A DNA stretch of 64,000 nucleotides, taken from contig SMMW01000001.1 in assembly GCA_004794655.1 (NCBI GenBank), forward strand, positions 14,971,501 through 15,035,500. Direction: 5' to 3'. This stretch comes from Marisa cornuarietis. Lineage: Eukaryota > Mollusca > Gastropoda > Architaenioglossa > Ampullariidae. Below, one piece after another: positions 26,045 to 39,776 of the stretch (positions are counted from its first letter, which is position 1; each line of letters begins with the position of its first letter). A program made the position numbers and the translations under genes. Below the pieces are notes generated by a model, which did no database searches, was not told the DNA's origin, and was given only the letters and a program-made list of their open reading frames with translations.

Positions 26045-29042
26045 GACCATGGGGGGTTCAAAGCAATAACTATTTCCGACCAGTTCTCGAAGTAGAAACA
26101 TCCAACCACTAACACACAAGTTCACGCAGCCATTGTGAGCAAGCTGACTTTCAGTCGAAAATGAGGGAATTTAATGCATTTACCCTGGCGGCCCCACCTT
26201 GCTACGACGCCTGTCACCACTATCACACTTAGGACAAAGTGTAAAACACTTACCACACCGTCTGGAAAAGGCGATTTTTCGTGTGAAGAACTGCACGACG
26301 TCATATGACGTCACTTTGTCCAGGTTACGCGCGTGTAAAATGTTGAAACGGAATTTAGGGAAAAGAGTTTTATTTCAACAAAGTGTTTAATAAAATTAGC
26401 GTTAGGAGAACCCGTCAGGATGAATTCAGATCGTATTAGTTTTGTGCAGGAATATATTGACAAATACTGTTTGTGTGCAAAATGTAGAACTTTGTTAGGT
26501 GAAAAGTTTCAGTGCACCCAGAATGTTCAACACTTCGTGGTGTGAGTAGAATTTACGTCAAACATGACGTCACCTCCATCGGCCATTTTTAATCGTCAGA
26601 AATGACGCAATTCACTCATTAAAACACACAAAACATGCAAACAACAACACACAGCAGGCCAGTATTAACATATGTATCTCCTGAAACCTTTCTTCGTCCA
26701 TTCGTCCGTTTCAGCTTTAGCCCAGAAAAAAATAAAGAAGTAAGCAATCAATTAAATTCCGACTGTATGCCAGAGGCGAACTTTTGTCACAGTGTCATTT
26801 ACAAAACATGTCGTTGGTGCAAGAGGTCCTGGACCAGAATATCCAGACCCCACACCAGTGGTAGTCTCAAATGTAAGAGTCTGAAAGTAAAATCCACAGA
26901 CATAACACCATTCAGTCGTCAGGATTCAAATTCGTATATGAAGAGAAAGAAGACATGCGCCATTCCTTCATGGTTTTCTGAACAAAGTGTTTGGTGAAAA
27001 GCTTTTAATTTTATCATTATCTAATGTTCTATCACTTTTGTGGCCTTAAAGTCCTTCATTAAACCACCATTTATTTTAAACTGTTAGAACTATGAATAGG
27101 AGTATCAATATGTAACATCACATTATATCCAAACCAGGTCTAGCCACAAGAAGTTTAAATATTAAATACGGCAGACGATACAGATACTTTATAAGCTGCA
27201 CAACGAACGTTTCAACGAGTATCTTCCTTAAATATTTTGAGCATTTCTTTCTGCATTTTTTTTATTTGGACTGCACTGTCATTTTTTATGGAGAGGCTTT
27301 AATCCTAATATCAACAATTAACCATGCTTAAAAATTTTCGTTTTGCTTGCAGCACAAGAAGACTGTGACACAGATGTGAGGAATCTTTGCGGAAGTGACA
27401 CCAGCGAAAACAAAACCTTTGTGTACTACATGTAAATACGCCTGCCTATCGAAATCTGTCTTTTGTTCAATGCAAGATTTATAACTGTCATGCAGTCTAA
27501 TCCGAGGTGTATTATTAAAACTCTCTGTCAAGGGAAAATGGATCGTGTGGTGGGTAATGTATTTCTTTCCGTTCGCTTCCTAAACAGACCTCGCTGTGTG
27601 CTGGTGAATCCAGTTTTTCAGCGCATTTATCTATTGTCACAATGTTTCTTTTATTTAGTGATTTGTAGTGATTTCCCACTTCCGTAAATACTGTTCGAGA
27701 ACTGCTACGTGAATATTTTCGAAACTTTTTCTACGAAATACGTTCGGTCCACTTTATAATTTCATAATGGCTCCTGCCAGGAAACACAAATCCTAAAATG
27801 TCAAAAATGGTGAGTCGCGGACACTGGTACAATACCCATACAGGAAGAAAACAAACCGAAAGGCACAATGTCTATTACAGTGTTTCGTCTGCTACTCACA
27901 AATTATGAATTCAACGAAAAGGGTACTTAGCGAACAGTTCTGTTCTACTATATCCGGATAATTTGTTAAGGATATGAAAAATTCAGCGTTCGCTTTGGTT
28001 GAACTAAATAAATCATGTTCTCCGCCATTTTCACCCTAGATGGGAACAAGTTATCGGAAGGGGACACTTTCGATAATATACCGGTTGTTAAAACGACTTG
28101 GTAGGCCATGACATGGGATTTAAGCCGCTATCTAACCGGTTTGGATAGGGTAACAAGCTGGGTAAACATGTTTCGTGAATGTGAGTATGTTTCGTTCCAA
28201 GCTCATTTTTAACTTGATAAACATGTTGTTACATTTAAAAAAAAAACTTTCCAGACTTGTCACATGTTTGTCCGTATTTGTCCTGTTAAGAATGGCCTCT
28301 AACTATTGTACCTTTACTTGTGAAGGGCTGGATGCGCAGTGGTGCTAGCTCCCTAGCAGTCAGCTAAAATCCTTATGAACCGCTAGCATCTAACTAGCAT
28401 GCACCCAGCCCCTTGTCAATAGTGTTTGTGCCGCCTAATACCTAAAATAAGCAGTCATCTGCGGCTTTTGAAAGGTAACTGCTGAAAGCATCCACTGAAC
28501 TTTTTCTTTTTGCGATGAGAATAACCGCGCTTTTACAGTAGAGAAATTACAAGCTGCCTTAAGCCCCGCTTTCAGCGGATCTCTTTGAAAAGGCAATTCT
28601 TTGTTTATACTCTGCAGCGTGAGCCCCATAAAAATATTTTCTAAGTGAGTGTTGCATCAAAGACTGCAACAGCGGGAAGAGTTTTTCACTTTAGATTAAA
28701 GGTACATCTGACATTTTGTCGGAAACCAAGGATGGGATCAGTTTGTGGTCGGAACAGTCGTTTTCAGAAGCCGCTGTTACATCATTCAAGTCGTGCGAGT
28801 GATCGTGCATGGAGGTGTTTGATTGCTCTCCAAGATCTCTTAGTTTCCCAAGACGCAAACTCTTTGATGACTTATGGTCTTCTTCCTCTTCGTCCTCCTC
28901 CTCTGACGCATACCATTACAGGTCGCGATGTCATCTTGGACTTAGACTTTAATCCACATTCCTCATGAACAGGATGTGCCTGTGTTATGGTCTCAGCTTG
29001 ATTCATGCGCTCTCCACATATCTTCAATCATAATTTTAATGT

Positions 29043-29044
29043 GC

Positions 29045-29112
<68 letters not shown>

Positions 29113-29140
29113 TACATACATATATATATAGAGAGAGAGA
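29043..29140. repeat. (GT)n(GA)n...(TA)n(GA)n compound microsatellite
   Basis: GT units with a GCGT start (29043-29097) pass into GA. After GGATACATACA there is a (TA)n run and a second GA run ending near 29140. Confidence 0.96.
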
Positions 29141-31654
29141 ATATTCGAAAGAAGGAGGAGTGGGTAAAAAGTATCTTCATAAAAAGTTAGAAGTTGTAAC
29201 TGTCTGGAAAGTTCAAATCCATCCATTTCCAAAGGATCGATCCACGGGATCGAAAACCGTGGGCTGTTTTCTTTCTGCTTATTGAAAGCGGCATTCGCGA
29301 GAAAGAACTTTAGTTAAGGATAATAGGATCCGTGCCTGTTCCTGAGAAACAGCTCCACAATGCCCTGACTTCAGTATCTGAGGACAGTACCCGGTCATTC
29401 CATACAGCGGCCAAGTGGCATTTAGAAACAGGTTTTGTTAAAAATCAACGCACAAGCCATTGTGTTTTCAGTTCTGCTCAGATAAATTTGGAAAAATGTT
29501 GTAAAAGTACTAACTATTGCCTTCCCAGAATAATAATCTTTTTTTCTACTTACTTATATTTCATTCTAGCTCCATCTTCATCTTCCACCCACCAACTCCA
29601 TCTCCCTTCTGTTTAAAATAATTACTCTTACGCTTATTCTTTTAAAAGTTAGTGGGACTGATGACATGAAAGTTCTGCTACCTTCTAGCGACAAAAGAGA
29701 TATAAAACATCATACGACCAGTAAACAGGTGGTCACGCAATTCTGGATGGAAAGTCAGGGAAAATGAACTTTTTCGAAATATTCCAAGCTATCTCCACCC
29801 TCACACACCACTTCCTTTTAATAAAATTGGCGTCCGTCAACATTAACCTTTTCAGCCGTGCGTGAACTGCGATGAAGTCGTTCTAAGGGAAAATGCTTGC
29901 CTTCTATTCTTTCTCGAGCAGTCCTGGTCTGGCTTGCACGGGTGATCGTATGCTTTTTCGGTGCATAAAAGTGTTCATACAGTTCAGAAGATGAACGGTA
30001 AATGCGGAACTTTTCATGTATGGAAAAGGAAGTACAACGCTTTTCCAACCAACCCCTTCAAGAGATTAAGAAGGACGTTTTTATATTGTGAGTAGCAACA
30101 ACAAATGATGATGATAACAATAATAACAGTGACAACAATGACGACAACAACGATAACAATAATAGTAATAATAATTGAATTTGCAAATCGTTTTTCGACG
30201 TGTGGATGCGATCTCAGTGCGCTGCCCCTGAAAGAATTCAAACGAACCATCAGTTAAACATCAATAATAAAAAAGGAAGAGTCAGCAGAAGATAACTAAT
30301 TGCGTGGATGAAGAACCGAGGATTAGGTGAAACAGAAATCTTGATTATGCAATATATTTCTTAAAAGGGTGGGTTATGAGGTCGGATTTGAAGGGTAGGG
30401 CTATCCATTGTTTTGTATGAGTGCATCGTTTGTCTGATGTTATTTTCATTTATCGTTAACTTACATTTCGTGTTTTTGCACAATTACACAAATAGTTTGG
30501 TTAGTTTTCTTTCTGCTCTTCAATATCTTGGAAAACAGTTCGTCTGGAAAGGGTACAAGGAAAAGAGCACTTGACTTTATTGCGCAGTATTTGACGATAT
30601 CATCATGTAATTTATATGGTCTTCATGACTTTGTTTTGTCGGCATGGACTGAGTAAAGTCCAGCAAACTCATCACGTGTGTTAACGACAAACACTTCCTA
30701 CCGGCTGTAGTCATGAAACGAGGGTAAGCCTTTGCCCTGGTGCAGCTTGAGGAACTCAAGGACAAGCGTCTTGTTTCCAAAACTATAAAGTGATTTCTAG
30801 ACCCTGCAGATGTTGTTTTACCCCTGGATCGGTACTTATAAAACAGTGGCAAATGTGCCCTGGGGTAGAGAAACATAAATTAGTGCCTGCAGAGTCTAGA
30901 CACTGCATTATAACTTCGGAAACAAGACACTTTTCCTTAAGTTTGCCAGTTTTCCCCGGGGAAACAACTTACTTTCGCTTCATAACTACGGGCCCAGATG
31001 GGGTATAAGCTCTGTTCCACGGCTTGTTTTTGTCATCAACTTTATATTTAAAAAAAAACTTGCATGCAAGTATGAGGCCTTTAAAAATACGTCGTAAATG
31101 TGCGGGCACGTTAATGATGGGTATAGAGATCTTCATGCAACCTACCCTAGAAGATTTAGCTCCTATGGGATGTCATGGAGCACGTCAAGTGTGGCAGCCT
31201 GTCCACTCGTTTTCCATCAGCGATGCAGTTTTTGGCATTCTGCTCTACGACTCGGATTGTCTATATGTCTGGAGCTAAAACGATTATTACCTCAGCTGGA
31301 GTTCTTTGTACAAATATGCACCTTAAAAGGACTTTTGGGCATTAAAACAATAATCGAGCTCAACCATACGATGTCCCACGAGATTTTTTTTTGATAGATC
31401 TTGCACTCAATAAGATAGGAGAGGAGAGAGCGGTAGAAGGGACAATAGATGTAAATGCGTTATAGGAAATTCCAAGAAAAATTGCCGGTCAGTAGAGCAT
31501 GGGGAGATACATGATGTTTCGTGTCGAAGATAAAACGAAGTGGCAGAAGGAGCATGGGAGACAAAGGTGGAATAGCAAGAAAGTAAAATGCTGTTTCAGA
31601 GACTGCAGGTGAAGTAAATAAAAAATGGTATCACAAAACAATAACAGAGTGAAA

Positions 31655-31934
31655 AAGGTAAAGGTAAAGGTCATCCCATAACCTTTTTTAGGTCCTTGGG
31701 GAGTGAGATGTTAGAGACCTCACTTTTCTCGGGGCCAGCTTTTACATGAGGGTGGTGCTAATCTCCTCTCCCTCGCTGCCTTACCTTCCCCAACCCTCTA
31801 TGGAGTCAGGTGCCCATTCCCGTCAGCTGGGTCGACTGGGGGGGGGGGAAGTTTGCTGCGCTTATCGGGAATTGAACCAGCGCGCTCTCGGTTCGGACGC
31901 CAGCGCTCTAACCACTCGGCCATCCGCTTCCCCA
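31655..31934 (-). mobile_element. tRNA-derived SINE, family B, well-preserved copy
   Basis: On the minus strand the 5' head reads GGATGGCCGAGTGGTTAGAG (box A) followed about 35 bases later by GGTTCAATTCC (box B), a tRNA-Ser/Leu-like pol III promoter. The unrelated body includes GAGGGTTGGGGAAGGTAAGG, AGCTGGCCCCGAGAAAAGTG and TCACTCCCCAAGGACC. The 3' end is a short-unit tail of CCTTTA repeats near 31655. The same order of blocks occurs in the copy at 2403-2664. A G/C homopolymer interrupts it near 31840. Confidence 0.85.
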
Positions 31935-31939
31935 AGGTA

Positions 31940-32000
31940 AACACACACACACGCACACACGCGCACGCGCGCGCGCACACACACACACACAAACACACAC
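31940..32000. repeat. (CA)n / (CG)n purine-pyrimidine array
   Basis: Alternating CA, CGCACA and CGCGCG units form an uninterrupted alternating purine-pyrimidine stretch of about 60 bp, of the kind able to adopt Z-DNA. It abuts the tRNA head of the neighbouring SINE. Confidence 0.9.
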
Positions 32001-33072
32001 AGATCTGACTGCCAAATCGACAAACAGACCTGTGAGGACCAAAGAACTCGTCAGCATGCTGGACGTGTTTGGCTGGAGACTGGGCTCCCCATACACAGAG
32101 ATTTACTACAGCGCGAAACAACATGATTCAAAGTGCATCCACAAGGCCAAAGTATCACGGGTCTCTTAGGTACCAAGGTTTGACTGGCGCAACAGATGTT
32201 GAGACACTCAAGCTTGGTCATTGAGAGTTGGACGAAGAACAGTGTCTAGCTGATCAACAGATGGTGACTGACGCAGGCCCTCAGCGTCTGTTCTTTGAAT
32301 GCCTGTTTGTCAATAGCGCTTACAGAACGAGTGGATTTAAAAGCTGGCGCCGATGGAGGGCGTCGGCGATCAAGTTCATTGAGTATGCAATAGTGGTCAG
32401 ACGAAAGATCTTGAAAAACATCGACAGACTGCATTATACGGTCATTGTTTCTATGAATGACCACCGTCCAAAATGTGCGTTCTTTAGTGAGTTGGCTGCA
32501 ATACTGACTGGACAGAATGGAAGGTGTGCAGCATCTCTGCCCTTTTAACAGTGTCAGGATGATTGAGATGTGTCGTCGAAGTGCGAATTAATATTTCCAA
32601 GAAGTACTGGAAAGCAGTTTAGTGCATTGCTGCAGTCCACCAGATCTTAAAACTACAAGAAACATGTAGAGACTTTAAGTTTATTCGTGATGCTGGGAAG
32701 TGGGGTTTGTGATTCTAAGGTATGTGCATGGAACCATGCGGAGCAAGAAAAGAGACATGCACACATTTAAAATACGTGTGCGGGACCGATAGAGCAGGCA
32801 GACAGGTATTTACCTGTATTTACCTTGTGATGATCTTTATACTATAGCAATGTCACCACCACCTGTGGGACAGGGGGGAACGACTCCAGCTGGAGTTATC
32901 GGCACACACGCGCTGTCATCATCTTACTGCTGCAGCCACGTCTCAGTGATAATATTGAATTCTATTTTGCGGTCAGCAACACACTCTACAATTTTACGCT
33001 TTAGTTATACCGATCATTAAAAGAACTTCTATGGAAGATTTTGTTCATTTGTTTAAAAAAAAAGAAAATACG

Positions 33073-33250
33073 TGGTCCGGTGGCGCAACGGTTAGTGCCT
33101 GTCACCAATATATTGAGGATTGGTTATCCCAGGTTCAGATCCCGTCTCGGTCACGCTGTTCTTTCTCTGCATATGGCATCTGTTTACAGGGCTGGCTGCC
33201 TTGCCATTATATAAGTCTTAGTTGCTGACTCGGCGTAAAACACCAATCCC
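33073..33250 (+). mobile_element. tRNA-derived SINE, family A, copy 1
   Basis: Box A lies in GGTGGCGCAACGGTTAGTGC and box B in GGTTCAGATCC. The body then matches the element at 40493-40676: CACGCTG-TCTTTCTCTGCAT, TGGCATCTGTTTACAG, GCTGGCTGCCTTGCCAT and the 3' end CGGCGTAAAACACCAAT. No target-site duplication is obvious and it has more substitutions than the second copy, so it is probably older. Confidence 0.88.
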
Positions 33251-36200
33251 CCCTCCCTCTTGTTGTGTAGGACAGCAAACATGGCGATCTGCGGTTGTAA
33301 GATTACCATATTTTCGGTCGTCGTAATGTAAATGAACTAAACTCATTTTGTAGTTCGTGGTTCCCGCTGCACTCATGAGTGGTGTCGATGACTGGTGCAC
33401 TCTCACTTCCGAGATTGTGTATCGCCAAACTGCCAAGAGCACTGCAAAACCGGTGATTAGGAAAATTTGGCTTCAGCGATAATAGTTCATGCCTCCCATA
33501 TCTGATTCTTCTCGAAGGAGAAAATGCTGTGATGACAGCCTCACCATGCTTGATGGACAGGAAGCGTCGAACGAAGACCACGAAAAATAGCGCTGGTAGC
33601 CATGTTGGGCAGGGTGGTAAAGAAGACAGTCAATCCATGGACCAAATAATCCAAAAAGTAATATTTCAGAGTATTTCTTTTTCCATTGAAAAACGGAAAA
33701 TGCAAGACACGTAAAAAAAGTTTTAGTCGATCACAAAGAAACAATTTATAAATTGTAGAGCTGACCCATCAAGCACACGAAGCGGTAGGGCAGGAACCTC
33801 AAATCCAAATTTTACTTTTTTCAGGATTGTTACACATTCATTATGATAAAAGCTACACTGGTGAGTCATTTACTTCCATATTTCAGGGAATGTATCTGCA
33901 ATATTGTCTCTGCTATCTAAAAGCAAAACGTGTATGCACAGCTAGCTGGTTGTAGTCTCTAGAGATGGCGACCTTCACTCGCAGCAAGCGCCAAGAGAAG
34001 CCAGGCTCGATTCATCTCACGGATAAATATTTGCAGACGACATTTTAGAGATGTTCTGTGATGACATGAAAACCTTTTCCCAGTATTTCGCTGAAGGCAT
34101 TTTTGCCTGTGGGGAAAAGAATGGACATTCAACAAAAAAGCAGATTTTAAGATAAAATAATGGTACCATGGCAACAAACCAAGGGTGGTTAATGTACGTT
34201 TGTATTTTGTAGTCACCTGTGGTTGTAGTCTGCTGGGTGTGCGATGATATCTTGCTTGGGGGGGGGGGGAGGATTAATGAGAAAATGCAATATCTGTAGT
34301 TAATAAAATGGCGCCTCGGGCTTTACGCAGTGCCGTTGGTATCCTAAACTAATAAAAGAGTGTAATTTCTCTCTCGTCAGCTTTAATTCAATTTCCTCAA
34401 CAACCGAACGGAGATTTATTTAGCGTGTACTCCCTTTTTTCATTGTCAGCAGCATAGTCTATATATATATGTATGTCTGTGTGTGTGTGTGTGTGTGTGC
34501 GCATGCACGCATCTCTCTCTCTCCCTTTCTGCATCCGTGCGAGAGAGTCTTGAGGGTTTATCATCGTAACTTTTACGACCAAATGTGGGTGTATTTCCTG
34601 TGCACTGGTTATCTGTACTTAGCAATATAGTTAACCGTTTTAATTACTGGACATCATTTTTCCGAAGGTTTGGCAAATGAAAATCGAGCTCATGTGTCAG
34701 ACTGATGTCTGATATTATGCTACGATGTTGTACGCTTGCTAGAAGAGAGGAAGTTCCTTCAGAGAGTTCAGATATGCTCATATGTTATCACGCGGCTTAG
34801 CCTAAAAGAAAACGAAATCTTTTTTATTAAGATATCTTTGCATATGTTCTATACTAAAGAAGATAATCGTGAAGATATGTTTTATTAATATAATTATGAG
34901 CGTGTACCTGTTCACGCCTCGTCTCACAATTTTCGTATAGGCACAAGTCCTCACAAGTATTGCTCCCTAAGAGAAAAGTAAAGACAGGTAAGTTCTGTGA
35001 AAGTAAGCTTCGTAAATAAAACTACTCATTGTTAAGATACAATACTCAAAAGACTCTTGATCGTCCTCCACGTGAATCTTTTGGTCAACATGACGTGAAA
35101 TAATAGTTTAAGACAAACGCTCAGCAGTTGTAGATTAACCCTCGATAAGATCTTTATAGCAGGGTTATATGTTATATACATTCCTTACTCTTTGCTCATA
35201 CTATGCATACAACAGGTGCATTACATCTACCTAGGAAATAAAATGTCGACCTCCTTGCCAGCAGCAATTTATTTTTTTTTAAACTGTTTAGTGTATGAAC
35301 GCACTTTAGTATCAATTGGCTTTCAACGTCGTTAATTGTGCTACATTTGGAAATACTGATCCGAAACTAATGAATAGACCTTGCCTGGCTCTGCTTGAAG
35401 CAGTTATACCTTTCTCCCCCTTATTCTACTCGAAAGGTTAGACTGTTTCATTTTTGGAGATTCCCTGAACTGTCTATTAATTTTTTTTACAAACTGTCAG
35501 CGTTGCATTCTTTTGCTTTATTGAACCACTTTCGTTCTTTGATTTCAAACCTGAGCTGGCAGTTGTCAATCTGCTCATGTTTCATCCTGGTTTCGTTGAC
35601 ATTACGAGTAGTAAGATGGCTGCGTGGTGGCTTCAGATGTATTACAGTGCGTGCTGGGTCTATCCAGTACAGCTTGTACATCAGGGATAGGAACGGAGTT
35701 TTGAGCACCCGGTATTAGGAAATTACAGATTATATAAGGTAAAGAAGACTACAGCCCTTTGTGTGTGTGTGTGTGCACGCGCGTGTCTGATCGAGTTGGC
35801 CAAGAGTGCTCCCATATATTCATTGAATAGAGGGTGGAGGAAATAGAGAAACACGACAAATTCTTCACTTGGACAGACAAGCAGCACCGAGGAACTTCCC
35901 TAAGAGTTATCTGCCGATATTTGAAAATGCTTAAATCCGATTCCACTAAAGTGGAAACATGCCGTGTGTAATTTAATTTCCGTGGCTCACTGGGTAAATT
36001 GGATTGTTGTTTCTAGAGTTCTCTGAGTACAGAGTAGTTGTACTGTCGAAGGCTGTCAGAGTCTAAAGCACAGACAGGAGCGCCAGAGAGATGTACAGCC
36101 GTCAGATGGCTCCACCATGAAGAAGAGGAGGGGGGGATAGAGGCTGCCCCAAATAGAAAACAGATGTGACGCAGAGGTGATAACGGCTACCTTGATGCTT

Positions 36201-37874
36201 GCCTCTGTCTGGGAACTGATTGAGGTGAGAGAAGACTGTGCGCGTGTGCGTGCCCGTGTTTGTGTATGTTTGTGCGTGTGTGAGTGTGTGTGTGTGTGTG
36301 TGGGGGGGGTATATAGTAATAAAACTCGCAGGGAAATATTTTGTGTGTATGTGTGTGTGTGTGGTAGGGAGCAGGGGTACGCGTGCGTAACTTTGGTTAA
36401 ATACGTATGTGGCGTATTTATTTATTGTTCTCTTCGTTTTATATCTTAACTTTTTTTTGTGTTTGTAATCACGTGTACGCGTCCCCTCTGCTAGTCGAGC
36501 AATTATTTGCCGCCATGGGTAAAGAGATTTATATAAAAACTTTGCCAACCTTGATAAAACGTTTGTCAACATGTGTTCTGAAAGATTGCAGGTGACCAGC
36601 GACTAGTTTTCTACCAAACAGGACATATTTAAGTAGTAAGCAGGTCAACTAAACTGGGCCAGACACCAGACATATAAAGATGTTTTTTAATGCCAATAGG
36701 AACTCTTTGCTGATGTAGTAATGGTATAGTTTGTCAAACACGCAAGAATTCTTGTTCAGACACACAACATAATCAAAGAAGTCTTCTATCTCTTTGTTCT
36801 ATGATCACTGAACAAGAGGGATTTTGTGCTTTCTGTTTCTCTTCACTAACTTATCACCTGCAAGACATCAAACATCTCGAAGAAGCAGTCAGTCGTGTAT
36901 ATGACTAATGGCTAGAAACAGCTGCTGAAGCCGAAATTATTTCCGCAGTTTCACTTTGCGGGTGGAAACTCTTCGATCATTCTTTCACTGTCGCTGTTTA
37001 TGGTCTTATCCAACATCGAATCCGACCACAAGCCACCCCACTATGCCAGGCACTCTCTCTCTCTTCTACCCCAAAGCACAATTGCCAGTTCGTATACCCC
37101 GGGTATGTGTACACTCTTCGACCTCCATTAAGATGCCATAGAGTCTTGAAGGTGTTTGAAGTGGACAAACAACACGTGCATAAAGTGGGATGTCTGATTC
37201 ATTGTTCACCACTGCGAACATTCGCATTAAACGGGAGCTAAAGGGTTCCCAGTAAGAGGTCTAAAGTAAACTATCCGCACTGCTGGGAGATCGAAATGGT
37301 TTCACCTGTATCGGACAGAGGAAACATCGATTGAAACAATATTTAGCAGAACACAATCTTAAATATAGGGCGTTCTAGAAAAAATAAGATGCAAAGTTAT
37401 AGCGTCGTTGACCTTTTCTAAAAAAAACATAAATCGTTTAATTATAATACACTAGCTTTTTCATATCTTTGAAACGCTCACAGCTGTTGTTTAATATCAC
37501 TTTGTAAAACTGTACATAAGTATTCAGAATATACGCTGTTTGCATGTTTTCCCCTTGTTTTATGCTGTAACAATGTTTTATGTTGTTCAGTGTCCCTATG
37601 TGTACCTCACTGTCTATTGGTTGTTATGTTTCTTTCTATCAAATTGTACTGCGCAGAGAGTGCGATCTATCTTATTCGTAATTCTGCGCATTATAAGTTC
37701 GCATTTTTATTATTATTAACAAAATCAAGTCTGGCAATAACCTAATGGTGGAATAACATTCCGGATGGCGAAGTTACATACCGTGTTAACCCCACATTGG
37801 TTTAGATAGCAGAGGCAACAATTTTTTTTAAAGAATTGGTTCATATAACTGAGGAGCAAAATTAATTAATTAAT

Positions 37875-37991
37875 CTGCTGTTGTCATGGCTACCGCAAGT
37901 GTGCATGCTTTTTCAGGTGTATTCTCGTGATCAGAAGAACTATTCCGAAGCTGGACAAGCGTGTTTTTTTCATATCTGGCGTATGATCACC
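37875..37991 (+). repeat. Dispersed ~115-bp repeat, copy 1
   Basis: Aligns in direct orientation with 39657-39776. Shared blocks are TTGTCATGGCTAC / TTGCCATGGCTAC, the GTGCATGCTTTT / GTGCACGCTTTT block, GGTGT, TGATC-GA, TTC-GAGCT-type sequence, GTGTTT-TTCAT and GGGTATGATCAC-type ends. Divergence is substantial. The source element is unknown. Confidence 0.7.
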
Positions 37992-39656
37992 TATAATTAA
38001 TGAATTTGCTGGTTTCCATTATTCCAGGTGGATGTACAGTCGACGTGTTGTCGGTAATACACACCCATTGTTTATGATCTCTATTTTCAAGAATATATAG
38101 CTATAAAACTTTGGTAGTGTCTCCCCTCAACACTTCCTTTCTGTTACATTCATTATCTTGGTGATCATTGATCACGTGAGATTGATGAAAGTGGAACCTT
38201 TGACTACCCGTCCTGACACAGCATTGAATGCAGTGTACCATTCACCAAACATCTTCGACTTGATTTAATGACGAGTTTTTGCTGTTTATTGTATGACAGT
38301 GTGAAACTGTGGCCCCAGCACACTTTTCAATTTTTTTGTCATTTATGGAATGAGAATAGTTAGTGGTGAATCATATGATCCTGCACACCTTGAATGCTAA
38401 GATAAAGTAAAGGTGAGAAATCGCTCTGTATATGACATCCCATTTAGCGAGACTGCGGACAAATATGAAAAAGAAAGATGGGAGAGGTTAGTTAACTGAA
38501 TTAATCTACTGTATTTTCAGGTGCAGGTGACAGTTGACATTCTTGGAGATGATGATTTTTAAATGAAGTGTTGACGTTTGTACATTTATTTCCCTCAGGT
38601 TTATTTTATGGAGGTGTAGCAGGAGGATTTTTGCGTGGATAAAATTGTGACTTGACTTCTTAGCAAGTTATTCCGCTCGTCCTCCTCTCGTATTGATCTC
38701 CCCCAGCCCTGCTGCATTTTCTTTCGACAACTATTCTTCCCGTCCTTCCCCCCCCCCCCCGAGAGGATTCGTCCGGACCACTCGCTGGCGTGACGTCACG
38801 GTCGTCTGAGAATATTCCGTTTCACTTTTATTTCCTCTTTGGTCGGTAGTGTGATGTTCGTGCCACGGCATAGCATGAACGGCCCGGTGCGCGTGTGAGA
38901 TGACTGGACGACAAACAAGTGTTGTGATGAACACGATGTGAGGTGGAGTTGCGATTTTAATGCGAGAGTTGGACATCAGATCCAAGCGGGAAGAAGGGTC
39001 TTCATTCTTCTCCAGGGACGACTGGTTAGCGAGGTGTCCAACACTAAACTTTGCCAGGGAAAGCGAGCGCGGGAGGAAAAAGTTGAAAGGTCGTCTGGGC
39101 AGCTGCTGCTTGTACGTGGGATCGACTTGAACCAGCTTTGATGCATTATGACTCTTGCCACGCAGTACTGTATGTTAAAGGAAAAAAGAAACCAAACTAG
39201 CCACCCACTCATCCACTCAACACACACAGAGCGAGAGTTTTTATATAGAATCGTTGACGTGTAAAGACAGACAGACAGACTGTCAGACCGCTTTGTATTG
39301 GTAACACCGGCAACCTATCATCCAGAAACATCCGTCTGCTAACAAATATCACAAAGTCCGGATATAGCTGGCGTGATATTCAGTGTCTTGCCTGCGGTAC
39401 ACCCTGAAAGCATAAAGCTGACATTTGCGAGCGCAAAGGAGCTGCAGACGTTTACAGCCATGTTGTCTTCAGGACTTGATTGGTCTTGTCTCCTGCCACA
39501 AAAATAGAGGAAACACGAAAACGGTGTCAGCTGTCGTCTGCTATAAACATAATGTGTAGGCTTACCTGTATGTATGTGTGTACGTGCATTTACATTTGAC
39601 TGTTTTTTATAAAATAGATTTCATAGACTTTATAAGTTACTGTCAGCAATTTTTTT

Positions 39657-39776
39657 CTGTTCTTGTTGCCATGGCTACTTCAAGAGTGCACGCTTTTACT
39701 GGTGTCTTCTAATGATCGGAGGAATCATTCTGGAGCTAGAAAGACGTGTTTATTCATGTCAGGGGGTATGATCACA
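39657..39776 (+). repeat. Dispersed ~115-bp repeat, copy 2
   Basis: Partner of 37875-37991. It contains GTTGCCATGGCTAC, close to the RFX X-box consensus. This may be chance, since the motif lies in a repeat rather than next to a gene. Confidence 0.7.

Noticed and set aside
26635..26997. 120-codon plus-strand ORF
   Set aside because: Composition is like the surrounding AT-rich DNA, with no domain or splice evidence. It could be chance in a region of this length.
28325..28415. Imperfect inverted repeat around GGGCTGGATGC / GCACCCAGCCCC
   Set aside because: Arms match only in part, there is no target-site duplication and no second copy was seen, so a mobile element could not be supported.
28645..28968. 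107-codon plus-strand ORF near a GT array
   Set aside because: No family recognised on either strand and the C-terminus runs into low-complexity CTC/TCC sequence.
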